The notes under the pieces are model-generated. The model saw nothing but the letters and a program-made list of their open reading frames with translations, did not search any database and was not told the DNA's origin. From a bacterium (GTDB lineage: Bacteria > Actinomycetota > Acidimicrobiia > Acidimicrobiales > Bin134), in NCBI GenBank assembly GCA_026708015.1, contig JAPOVT010000037.1, forward strand, positions 28,646 through 92,645: 64,000 nt of DNA, read 5' to 3'. This document shows, piece by piece, positions 48,019-55,830 of the stretch (positions are counted from its first letter, which is position 1; the number at the start of each line of letters is the position of its first letter). The position numbers were made by a program, and so were the translations under genes.

Positions 48019-49631
48019 TCGCTGCTTCCGCCCATCAACATTCCAAGGGATTCGAGGTTGGCGTCGGTGTGGGACAGCTCACCCACAATGCGGCCCCGAG
48101 ACATGACCACGATGCGGTCGGCCAGCTCGAGAATCTCCTCCAACTCGCTGGAGATCAACAGCACGGCCACACCGTCAACCGCTGTCTGGCGCAGTCGATC
48201 GGTCATGTACTCAATCGCCCCCACATCCAGTCCTCGAGTGGGCTGTGCCGCCACCAGCACATCAGGCTCGGCAGCCAACTCGCGGGCCAGCACTACCCGC
48301 TGTTGGTTTCCTCCCGACAGCGACCACAGCGGAGCGTCGGGTCCGGAACAGCCGATGTCGAATTCCTCGATCATCTGCTGAGCCGTTTCGGTGGATCGAG
48401 CCTTGTCCATGACACCATGGCGGGCCACCCGGTGAGGGTCCACGATGAGCAGGTTCTCGGCCACGGTCATGTCCAAGACCACCCCGGAGTCATGGCGGTC
48501 TTCGGGGATCACCGCCACTCCGGCTTTGGCCATGGCCCCCGGCGAGCCGGTAGGCACCTCCGCGTTGTTGACCACCACCCGTCCGGCATCCAGCGGGACG
48601 AGGCTGGACAGGAGGTCGCCCAAGGTCCGCTGCCCGTTGCCCTCCACGCCGGCCACACCCACGATCTCGCCCGCTCGAAGGTCCAGGCTGATGTCGTCCA
48701 GCAGCCGCGCCCCGCCCCGGCCCCGTACGGTGACTCCTTCGATTCGCATCACCGGCTCATCCAAGACTGCCGGGCCGGTGAGTCGGGGGTCTTCAGGGTC
48801 GACGGCGGATTTCCCGTCGGCCGCCTCGATTTCAGCAAGGCCGAAGGCGGCTCGCTCTGAACGCAGCGACACCTCCCGTCCCACCATGGCCCGGGCCAAA
48901 CTGCGGGCATCGGCCTCCTGCGTGGGCCGGTGATCCACCACCCGGCCTTGGCGCATGATGGTGATCTCGTCGGTGGCGTGCAGCACCTCGTCCAGCTTGT
49001 GGCTGACCAGCACCACGGCTCGGCCTTCAGCGGCCACCACCTCTCTCAGCGTGCCGAAGAGCTCCTCTGACTCCTCGGGAGTGAGCACCGAGGTGGGCTC
49101 GTCGAACACCAGGATGTGGGGGTCGCGGCGCAGGCACTTGATGATCTCCACCCTTTGGCGCAGACCGGTGGTAAGTTCGCCCACTCGGGCGTCGGGATCG
49201 ATCTCCAGGCCATACTGCTGGCTGATGGCCGCCACCCGGTCGCGCACGCCCGCCGACTTCAGCCGTCCCTCCTCACCCAGGGCGACGTTCTCCCACACCG
49301 AGAGCTGGTCGACCAGGCTGAAGTGCTGATGGACCATGGCGATTCCCAGAGCGGCCGCGGCTATAGGGTCGTGAATGGTGCGGGGCAGGCCGTCGATGCG
49401 GATCGACCCGGCATCAGGCAGCACGAGGCCGATGAGCACCTTCATCAGCGTGGACTTGCCTGCTCCGTTCTCGCCCAGGATGCCGTGGATGCGGCCCCGG
49501 TACAGGGTCAAGTCAACTTGATCGCAGGCGACGATCCCCCCGAAGCGCTTGGTGATGCCGACGAGTTCGACCGCAGGCACCGAGGGGTCAGACCCCCCGG
49601 CGCCTGTCAATTCGGTCGTTGCGTCGGTCAC
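48015..49631 (-). CDS. ABC transporter ATP-binding protein, duplicated domains (YufO/RbsA-like)
   Basis: A 538-residue ATPase with two nucleotide-binding domains. Domain 1 has Walker A GENGAGKSTLMK and the signature TGLRQRVEI in place of LSGGQ, with Walker B ILVFDEPTS. Domain 2 has a degenerate Walker A GVEGNGQRTLGD, a full signature LSGGNQQRVVLAREL and VLVAAQPTRGLD. This asymmetry is normal for the sugar/nucleoside group, where domain 2 binds but hydrolyses poorly. The GTG at 49631 overlaps the lipoprotein stop (GTGA). It energises import by the two permeases. Confidence 0.93.
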   Translation of the reverse strand: MTDATTELTGAGGSDPSVPAVELVGITKRFGGIVACDQVDLTLYRGRIHGILGENGAGKSTLMKVLIGLVLPDAGSIRIDGLPRTIHDPIAAAALGIAMVHQHFSLVDQLSVWENVALGEEGRLKSAGVRDRVAAISQQYGLEIDPDARVGELTTGLRQRVEIIKCLRRDPHILVFDEPTSVLTPEESEELFGTLREVVAAEGRAVVLVSHKLDEVLHATDEITIMRQGRVVDHRPTQEADARSLARAMVGREVSLRSERAAFGLAEIEAADGKSAVDPEDPRLTGPAVLDEPVMRIEGVTVRGRGGARLLDDISLDLRAGEIVGVAGVEGNGQRTLGDLLSSLVPLDAGRVVVNNAEVPTGSPGAMAKAGVAVIPEDRHDSGVVLDMTVAENLLIVDPHRVARHGVMDKARSTETAQQMIEEFDIGCSGPDAPLWSLSGGNQQRVVLARELAAEPDVLVAAQPTRGLDVGAIEYMTDRLRQTAVDGVAVLLISSELEEILELADRIVVMSRGRIVGELSHTDANLESLGMLMGGSSE

Positions 49632-50920
49632 CCGCCGCCGTAGGCGGCCCCGGAGATTCCGCCGAGCACGCCGAGCAGCTCGCCATCGGTGGCTACTGCA
49701 TCGAAGGCATCGGCCAGCAGTGCTTCTCCCTCTGCCGAGGGATCGCACAGCTCGCCGCCATTGAGGCCCGGCGCGGTTGGGAACTGGAAGGTCGAACCCT
49801 CGGTCAGCTCGCCATCAATGATCAAAGGCAACACGATCCGGGCATAACGGCCAGCATCGAACACGATCGAGCCTGTCCAGTTGATCCCATCATCGCGAGA
49901 GCAGATGTCACCAGGACCGGCCGCGAATACCGCGATGCCCTCGTCGGTGGCCAGCTGGCCGACCGGGTTCAGCGCTCCGCCCAAGTAGGCATAGGCCAAT
50001 GTGGCGCCTTCGGCGATGGCGTTGGTGAGCGCGGCTGTGGCGTTGGCCGAGTTGTCGAAGTCAAACGGGAACGCGCCGGTAGCCACATACTCCATGGTGA
50101 ACGACGGGTCCACCGACTGAAGACCGTACACGGTGGCGTTATAGGCCTCCTTCTCGAAGCCCAGGTCGCAGCAGCCCAGGAACACCGCGGTATCCCCGTC
50201 GTGATCCTGCAACGCCGCGCCCATGGCCACACCAGCGGTGTAGTGGATAGGAGCGCCCCAGTCGGTGGCCTGAGCCAATCCAGGGGTCTCCGGGTATCCG
50301 GCCCCGCAGTTGCAGTACCAGAAGATGTCGGGGTACTGCTCGGTGAGGTCTGCCAGGGGCTCGGCGATCTCACTGGCGCCCACCAAGACTACATCGACGC
50401 CTTGGGCAGCCAGATCAGCCATGGCCTGAGCGGCTTCGGCGGCACCGATGTTGTCGCTCACGATGGGCGGGGCGAACCCGTTGGCCGCGGAGAACTCCTC
50501 GGCGAAGTCCACCAGCGACTGGTAGTAACCCTGGTCGTCGCGTGGCCCCGCGGCCGCAACCCCGATGGTGAGGGTGCCGTCGCCGTTGGCGTCGAAGGTA
50601 TCCAGCAGCGCTTGCAGCTCCATGTCAATCGGCGGCTCAGTGGGTGCAGGTTCGGGTTCCGGCTCGTCGTCCATCGGCTCGGGTTCGGGTTCCGGCTCGT
50701 CGTCCATCGGCTCGGGTTCGGGCTCCGGCTCGTCGTCCATGGGCTCCTCGTCCATCAGCTCCGGCTCGGGGGCTTCAGTGGGCTCGGGCTCTGGCGCAGG
50801 CGCCTCAACCGCAGCGCCGCCGTCGTCATCGTCGTCGTTGCCACAGCCAGCGGCCACCAAGGCCAGCACCGACAGCAGCGCGGCCATCAGTATCAGTTTG
50901 CGGGTAAGTCGTCTCGTCAT
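49628..50920 (-). CDS. BMP family ABC transporter substrate-binding lipoprotein
   Basis: A 430-residue lipoprotein. The signal peptide ends in the lipobox LVAAGC with Cys26 lipidated. A Glu/Pro/Asp/Met linker of about 75 residues follows, built of three 11-residue repeats. The ligand domain begins with LTIGVAAAGPRDDQGYYQSLVDFAEEF and includes DVVLVGASEIAEPL, GAPIHYTAGVAMGAAL, IAVFAAGPGDICS and WTGSIVFDAGRY, a PnrA/BmpA-type pattern that often binds purine nucleosides. The CGNDDDD start may add surface charge. ATG at 50920 has GGAGGGG upstream. First gene of the seven-gene operon that ends at 42415. Confidence 0.9.
   Translation of the reverse strand: MTRRLTRKLILMAALLSVLALVAAGCGNDDDDDGGAAVEAPAPEPEPTEAPEPELMDEEPMDDEPEPEPEPMDDEPEPEPEPMDDEPEPEPAPTEPPIDMELQALLDTFDANGDGTLTIGVAAAGPRDDQGYYQSLVDFAEEFSAANGFAPPIVSDNIGAAEAAQAMADLAAQGVDVVLVGASEIAEPLADLTEQYPDIFWYCNCGAGYPETPGLAQATDWGAPIHYTAGVAMGAALQDHDGDTAVFLGCCDLGFEKEAYNATVYGLQSVDPSFTMEYVATGAFPFDFDNSANATAALTNAIAEGATLAYAYLGGALNPVGQLATDEGIAVFAAGPGDICSRDDGINWTGSIVFDAGRYARIVLPLIIDGELTEGSTFQFPTAPGLNGGELCDPSAEGEALLADAFDAVATDGELLGVLGGISGAAYGGG
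50649..50747 (-). repeat. Three 33-bp tandem repeats coding the acidic linker of the BMP lipoprotein
   Basis: Three near-identical 33-base units encode the 11-residue repeat MDDEPEPEPEP on the minus strand. The linker lies between the lipidated Cys and the ligand domain. The coiled-coil gene on the other side of the 187-base spacer at 50921-51107 also has 33-bp repeats, but of different sequence. Confidence 0.75.
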
Positions 50921-51107
50921 CGTTCCCCTCCTGCGATGTCGGGCCATTCGGCCCAGTTGACGTTCAGCAGCCTACTCGCACCATCTTGTCCTCGTCTTAC
51001 TGACCTTCGCCCTCCCCGATGGTCGCAGTTGGATCTGTCACCCTGTGCGGTAGGCTGGCCCTAAATCTTCCCTCAGCAAACCGCCTGGACTAGATGAGGA
51101 GAACCTC
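50921..51107. promoter_or_regulatory. Divergent intergenic region between the BMP operon and a coiled-coil gene
   Basis: This 187-base spacer should hold the promoter of the seven-gene minus-strand operon and that of the plus-strand gene. On the plus strand TAGGCT (51051-51056) is a candidate -10 box for a leader of about 45 bases, and GAGGAGAA is a good ribosome site before GTG 51108. I see no clear operator or riboswitch fold. Confidence 0.35.
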
Positions 51108-51506
51108 GTGGACCAAACCATTCTCGCCCTGCTGGGGGTAATCATCACCCTGATGCTCTACCTCGACCGAGGCCGACGCGCCGACCTCGCCCTCCACCGA
51201 AAAGAAACGCAGAGGGGATTTGCCCAGGTGGCAGAAGCCATACAGAGCGGCGACACCCAACTCCGAGAAGAAATAAAGAACGGCGACACCCAACTCCGAG
51301 AAGAAATAAAGAACGGCGACACCCAACTCCGAGAAGAAATAAAGAACGGCGACACCCAACTCCGAGAAGAAATGCACAGGGGATTCGCCCATCTCCATGA
51401 GCGAATCGACAAGCTGACCGAGGTCGTTATGGACTTGGTCCGCCGAGTGGGTCGCCTAGAGGGCCGAGCCGACGCCGAAGCAGCATCGGCCCAGCCGTCC
51501 CAATAG
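51108..51506 (+). CDS. Membrane-anchored coiled-coil protein with four 11-residue repeats
   Basis: A 132-residue protein of no named family. The N-terminus is a single membrane helix (QTILALLGVIITLMLYL), then a basic DRGRRAD stretch, placing the rest in the cytoplasm. Residues 47-90 are four copies of an 11-residue unit (N/S)GDTQLREEIK, the last ending EMH. Then comes RGFAHLHERIDKLTEVVMDLVRRVGRLEGRAD, another heptad-like coiled coil. An 11-residue period gives a slightly right-handed or straight helical bundle. A scaffold or sensing role is possible. GAGGAGAA precedes GTG 51108. Its stop lies directly against the stop of the Rieske gene. Confidence 0.75.
   Translation: MDQTILALLGVIITLMLYLDRGRRADLALHRKETQRGFAQVAEAIQSGDTQLREEIKNGDTQLREEIKNGDTQLREEIKNGDTQLREEMHRGFAHLHERIDKLTEVVMDLVRRVGRLEGRADAEAASAQPSQ
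51246..51377 (+). repeat. Four 33-bp tandem repeats, nearly perfect
   Basis: Units at 51246, 51279, 51312 and 51345 are almost identical in DNA as well as protein (AACGGCGACACCCAACTCCG...). The first differs by AGC for AAC, and the last ends ATGCAC rather than ATAAAG. DNA-level identity shows that the expansion is recent, and copy number should vary between strains. Confidence 0.92.
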
Positions 51507-52694
51507 TCAGGCCCCGTCAGAAACTGCCGTGCCCGCCGGCCAGTGCCGGCGGTAGCGCTGCACCAACCAGCGGTTGAATTGCACGTGGCTTTCCTCCTGC
51601 CAGGAGTAGCGGCCCCGCACCGCAAAGCGGGACCGCAGGCCCCGCTGGACCTTGGTGGTGGCGTCTTGGTCTTGGGCCACGAACACCTGCACTCCCTCGT
51701 CGCTGGCTTGGAAGAGGTGGTCGAACATTGGGTGCTCCAGCGCGCTGGGATGCAGCAGGTAGCCGATCTCCACATCGATGGTCTCGGCCGATTTGGGTCG
51801 CACGATGAAGAAGAATGCTTGGTCGGGGGCGGTGCCGAAGCAGAGGGTGGGCGGGATCAAGGCGAACGTCGACCGCCACCGCTCCTCCTCGGTGAGCTGT
51901 GGGAACACCGGCAGCAGGGCCTTGCGGGTGGCGTTGAACCCGCCGTCGATGTGGGTGTAGCCGTTCTCCCGGAAGATCACGTTGGAGTCGTCCGACCAGG
52001 GCACTGGGAACCGGGCCATCTCTGAGGGGCAGAAGTCTTGGATCACCTGGTGGAGGCGGTTGGCGTGGTAACCGTCGTTGAAGTTCTCGAACATGACCTT
52101 CCAGTTCCAGGGCAGGTCTTCGAGCGTGAAGGTGCCCGGACAAACGCAGTTGTCGAGCTCGTAGTTGGTGAGGTACGGCTCGTACCGCTCCAAGGTGGGA
52201 GCCAAGGGTGAAGCGTCGGGATTGAAGTTGACAAATATGAACCCGTGCCACAGTTCAACCGCCAGATTGGGCAGGCCCCAGTCGTCGTTGTCGAAGCCCT
52301 CGGTTTGCTCCATGGCCGGGGCACCCATCAGTCGGCCGTCCAGCCGGTAGCTCCAGTGGTGGTACGGACACCGGAAGGAGCGGCTGTTGCCCTCCCCCTC
52401 CACCACCTGCATACCGCGGTGGCGGCAGATGGCTGAGAACGCCGCGATGCCACCGTCTCGCTGGCGGGCCACGATCACGGGCTCGGTGCTCACCGTGGCG
52501 GTGAACCAGTCGCCCGTTTCGGGAATGCGGCTGGCCACCCCCACGCAGCACCACTCGTGCTCAAACAGCGCCTGACGCTCAAAGGACAGGAACTCCTCTG
52601 AGGTGTAGATCTCGGGGGGAAGGGTGACCGCGGTGGCGACATCAGTGATGGAATCGTCGAACGACACCAACAAATCGTTGGTCAACATGGTCAT
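51507..52694 (-). CDS. Rieske non-haem iron aromatic ring-hydroxylating oxygenase, alpha subunit
   Basis: A 395-residue oxygenase alpha subunit. The Rieske [2Fe-2S] ligands are Cys90, His92, Cys109 and His112 (CRHRG ... CPYHHWSY). The mononuclear iron site has His210 and His215 in NDGYHANRLHQ, with bridging Asp207 and a carboxylate in the C-terminal AQDQDA region as third ligand. The substrate may be an aromatic or a quaternary amine; the family covers both. No ferredoxin or reductase is adjacent, so electron donors are elsewhere. It ends the minus-strand operon starting at 58805, with AAGGGGGTG before the ATG at 52694. Confidence 0.93.
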   Translation of the reverse strand: MTMLTNDLLVSFDDSITDVATAVTLPPEIYTSEEFLSFERQALFEHEWCCVGVASRIPETGDWFTATVSTEPVIVARQRDGGIAAFSAICRHRGMQVVEGEGNSRSFRCPYHHWSYRLDGRLMGAPAMEQTEGFDNDDWGLPNLAVELWHGFIFVNFNPDASPLAPTLERYEPYLTNYELDNCVCPGTFTLEDLPWNWKVMFENFNDGYHANRLHQVIQDFCPSEMARFPVPWSDDSNVIFRENGYTHIDGGFNATRKALLPVFPQLTEEERWRSTFALIPPTLCFGTAPDQAFFFIVRPKSAETIDVEIGYLLHPSALEHPMFDHLFQASDEGVQVFVAQDQDATTKVQRGLRSRFAVRGRYSWQEESHVQFNRWLVQRYRRHWPAGTAVSDGA

Positions 52695-52698
52695 GTGG

Positions 52699-54198
52699 TC
52701 ACCCCCTTGTCGCCTCCGCCTCTTGTCGTAGCAGGAATTTGCGGATTTTTCCCACGCTGGTTCGAGGCAGCTCGTCCATCAGCGTAAACGACCGGGGGAG
52801 TTTGGCCTTGGCCAGCCGCTCTTGGCACCAAGACGACAGATCTTCATGGGTTGGGGGTGTGGCGTGGTCGGCGGGGACCACAAAGGCCACCGGCACCTCG
52901 TCGCGTATCGGGTCGGGCGCGCCCACCACCGCGGCTTCCAATACCGCGGGGTGGCTGGCCAGCACCGACTCCACCTCCACAATGGAGACGTTTTCCCCCG
53001 CCACTTTGAGCACATCGGAGTGCCGGCCGTCGAAGTAGTGGCGTCCATCAACTTCGACGCGGGCTCGGTCGCCGGTGCGGAACCAGCCGTCGTTTGTGAA
53101 CGAGGCCGCGGTGGTTTCTGGATCGTCCAGGTAGCCGGCGAACAGCGTCGAGCCGGGCTGTCCCCCGACCAGTACTTCGCCGTCGCGCACGATCACCTGG
53201 CAGCCGGGGGTGACCTCTCCCATGGAGAACGGCACGGGGTTGTCGGCCGGCTCGGTAAGCACGGCGGGGATGGTCTCGGTCATGCCGTAGAGCTGGCGGG
53301 GCCGGCATCCGAACCAAGCGGCCAGGGTTTCGTACTGATCGTCGGCAATGTTCTGGGCGTACCAGCAGTGGCGAAGCCCGACACCGTTGACCGGGGTGCC
53401 TCGGGCCAGGATCATCCGCATCGGGGCGGCGAATAGGCTGGCGCAGGTGGCGTGATGGCGGGCGGCCTGGGCCAGAAACCCGCTGGCAGTAAAGGAGGGC
53501 ATCAGCGCCACTGAGGCCCCTGTCCAGATGGCCGAGGCGAAGGAGTAGTACTGGGCATTGGCGTGGAACAGGGGCAGCACCACCAACTGGCGGTCGTCAG
53601 GGGCCAGATCGGCCCGCTTGGCCATGACCTGTCCGCAAAAGGCGTAGTTGGCCTGGGTAATCTCCACCCCCTTTGGACGCCCGGTGGTCCCCGAAGTGAA
53701 CATCACCGCGGCGCGGTCCCGAATATCCACTGCGGGCCAATCCACCCGGGCATTCCCAATCAGCGCATCAAGGCTGGCGCTGGCTTCGTCCAGCTCGGTG
53801 ATGGCAAAATCGGGACTCACTTCGGCAGCCTGGCGGTAGACATCGGCTCGACTGGTAGCGCAATAGCCGGCCTTGGGCCGAGTGCGCTCGATGTGGTCGG
53901 CCAACTCCGGTGCCTTGCCCATGGGATCGGACGGCACGATCCACGCCCCCAGCCGGTTGGCGGCCAGCCACAGGGCCACGAATGCCGGGGTGTTGGTCAG
54001 CGCCAGATGTACTGAATCGCCGGGAGCCACCCCCCGCTGGATCAGTCCGGCGGCAACACCAGCGATGGTGGCGTCGAACTGCTCATAGGTCCAGGAAGCT
54101 GTGGTCCCGTCGGGCCGCTCGAAAATCAGAAAGGCGGCATCGCCACCACGTTCAACCGCTCGTTCCCAAACGGACGAGAAGGCGACCGGATCAGTCAC
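52699..54198 (-). CDS. AMP-dependent acyl-CoA synthetase/ligase
   Basis: A 499-residue ANL-superfamily ligase. Motifs are MFTSGTTGRPKGVEI (A3), YGMTETIPAV (A5), WFRTGDRARVEVDGRHYFDGRHSDVLKVAGENVS (A7-A8, split here), and PRTSVGKIRKFLLR with the catalytic Lys (A10). The group resembles CaiC/crotonobetaine- or long-chain-acid-CoA ligases. It activates an organic acid in the operon with the Rieske oxygenase and HyuAB. The start is GTG 54198, overlapping the HyuB stop by eight bases; an ATG at 54249 or 54246 inside HyuB is also possible but less likely. Confidence 0.92.
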   Translation of the reverse strand: MTDPVAFSSVWERAVERGGDAAFLIFERPDGTTASWTYEQFDATIAGVAAGLIQRGVAPGDSVHLALTNTPAFVALWLAANRLGAWIVPSDPMGKAPELADHIERTRPKAGYCATSRADVYRQAAEVSPDFAITELDEASASLDALIGNARVDWPAVDIRDRAAVMFTSGTTGRPKGVEITQANYAFCGQVMAKRADLAPDDRQLVVLPLFHANAQYYSFASAIWTGASVALMPSFTASGFLAQAARHHATCASLFAAPMRMILARGTPVNGVGLRHCWYAQNIADDQYETLAAWFGCRPRQLYGMTETIPAVLTEPADNPVPFSMGEVTPGCQVIVRDGEVLVGGQPGSTLFAGYLDDPETTAASFTNDGWFRTGDRARVEVDGRHYFDGRHSDVLKVAGENVSIVEVESVLASHPAVLEAAVVGAPDPIRDEVPVAFVVPADHATPPTHEDLSSWCQERLAKAKLPRSFTLMDELPRTSVGKIRKFLLRQEAEATRG

Positions 54199-55801
54199 TG
54201 GGAGGTCCGTAGCCTCCGCCGCCGGGAAGGTCGAGGCGCACGACATCATCGGGGTCGAGGGTGATCCGACTCTGGGTGGTAACCGGCTCGCCGTTCACTT
54301 GGAACGAACCCGCCTCTCCGGGGCCGCCGCCGAAGATGCCTTTCGGCGGGTCGGACAGGCGGCTGGTCACCGCGTTGAGCAGCCAAGGTTGGGAGGTGTC
54401 CACGCTGAACTCGATGGTCTGGCCCTTGCCGCCGGGCTGGGCCCCCGGCCCCTCAGAGCCGGGGCGCAGTGATTTGCGAGAAAAGCGCACCGGTGCAGAG
54501 GCCTCCACCACCTCGATGGGCACCGCGCTCACCCCCGTGGGATAGGAGCAGGCGTCCAAGCCCGGCTTGGACGCCCGGGCTCCCACCCCTCCGGCGTAGG
54601 TGAACATGGCGGTGATGAACGGGGTGCCGTCGTCGTGGTTGCCGCTCACCTGCATGGTCCAGACCGCGCCCGCCCCCTCGGCCATGGACTCATCCGGCTT
54701 GACCTGGGCCAGGGCCTTGAGCAGGGCGTTGGGCAAGAACATCCCAACCACGTGGCGGGCGGTGCCCGGCTGGGGCAGGACCGCGTTCACGATTGACCCC
54801 TCGGGGGCGGTCATCTTGATCGGGGCCAGGCTGCCATGGTTGTTGGGAATCTCCGGGTTCAGCACCGAGCGCACCGTGAACGTTGTGTAAGCGTGGGTGT
54901 AGTTGCGGACCACGTTGATGCCCCACGGGCTGGCCTCCGACGTGCCGCCGTAGTCCACCATGATCTCCCCGACATCGGGGTCCACCCGCAACGAACACAC
55001 AATGTCGATGCGGCTGCCGTCGGCCAGATCCAGTACCGCGTCGGCCTGGTACTCACCGGCGGGCAACTCGGCGATACTAGCCCGGGTGGCTGCCTCGGAT
55101 CGGTCGATGATCTCATCGGCCAACTCCTCGATGTCGTCGAGGTCGTAGGCGTTGCATAGGGAGGCCAGCCGCTGGGCGCCCACCTCCCCCGATGCCATCT
55201 GGGCGTGCAGGTCGCCAGCCATGTGGTCGGGTTGGCGGACGTTGGACAAGATGAACTTCCACACGTCCTCGTTGCGCTCGCCGCGCTTCATGAGCTTGCA
55301 GATGGGGATCCACAGTCCCTCTTCAAAGCAGTCCCGGGCCCCCGCGCCGATGCCGTAGCCGCCCACGTCGGTGTGGTGAATGGTGGAACCGAAGTAGGCG
55401 ATGGGCACAGGGGCGCCCCCGGCGGCCGGAGCACGCCACACCGGAACCAGCACGGTCACGTCCAACAGCTGGCCCGCAGTGAGATAGGGGTCGTTGGTAA
55501 CCAGCACGTCGCCGGGCTCGAGGGCCTCAGGGGGGAACTCATCGAGCATGTTGGCCGCGCCAATGGCCAGGGAGTTGATGTGACCGGGGGTGCCGGTCAC
55601 CGCCTGGGCCACCATGCGCCCCCGCTTGTCGAACACTGCGTTGGCCAGATCGCCGGCCTCGCGCACGATGGGGCTGAATGCGGCCCGCTGGAGCGCCCGG
55701 GCCTGCTCGTTCACCACCGAGATGAGCGACTGCCACAGGATTTCAAGTTGAATAGGATCGTAAGCGGAGGCTTTCTTTGGGCTTGTTGTGGTCTTATTCA
55801 T
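54191..55801 (-). CDS. hyuB: Hydantoinase B / oxoprolinase family protein
   Basis: A 536-residue HyuB-type subunit. Landmarks are YDPIQLEILWQSLISVVNEQARALQRAAFSPIVREAGD, the MVAQAVTGTPGHI segment, GDVLVTNDPYLTAGQLLDVTVL, STIHHTDVGGYG and the C-terminal GGGPGEAGSF and LPGGGGYG glycine loops. It pairs with HyuA (30-base gap upstream) to form an ATP-dependent hydantoinase, oxoprolinase or acetone/acetophenone carboxylase-like enzyme. ATG at 55801 is preferred; the reading frame extends further upstream, into the 3' end of HyuA. Substrate is unknown. Confidence 0.92.
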   Translation of the reverse strand: MNKTTTSPKKASAYDPIQLEILWQSLISVVNEQARALQRAAFSPIVREAGDLANAVFDKRGRMVAQAVTGTPGHINSLAIGAANMLDEFPPEALEPGDVLVTNDPYLTAGQLLDVTVLVPVWRAPAAGGAPVPIAYFGSTIHHTDVGGYGIGAGARDCFEEGLWIPICKLMKRGERNEDVWKFILSNVRQPDHMAGDLHAQMASGEVGAQRLASLCNAYDLDDIEELADEIIDRSEAATRASIAELPAGEYQADAVLDLADGSRIDIVCSLRVDPDVGEIMVDYGGTSEASPWGINVVRNYTHAYTTFTVRSVLNPEIPNNHGSLAPIKMTAPEGSIVNAVLPQPGTARHVVGMFLPNALLKALAQVKPDESMAEGAGAVWTMQVSGNHDDGTPFITAMFTYAGGVGARASKPGLDACSYPTGVSAVPIEVVEASAPVRFSRKSLRPGSEGPGAQPGGKGQTIEFSVDTSQPWLLNAVTSRLSDPPKGIFGGGPGEAGSFQVNGEPVTTQSRITLDPDDVVRLDLPGGGGYGPPSD

Positions 55802-55830
55802 AGAGCTGCTCTGGTTTCTCGCTGAGATCG

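Noticed and set aside
51246..51377. Regular 33-bp repeats considered as a CRISPR array
   Set aside because: The copies are contiguous with no spacers and are in frame within a gene; no cas genes are nearby.
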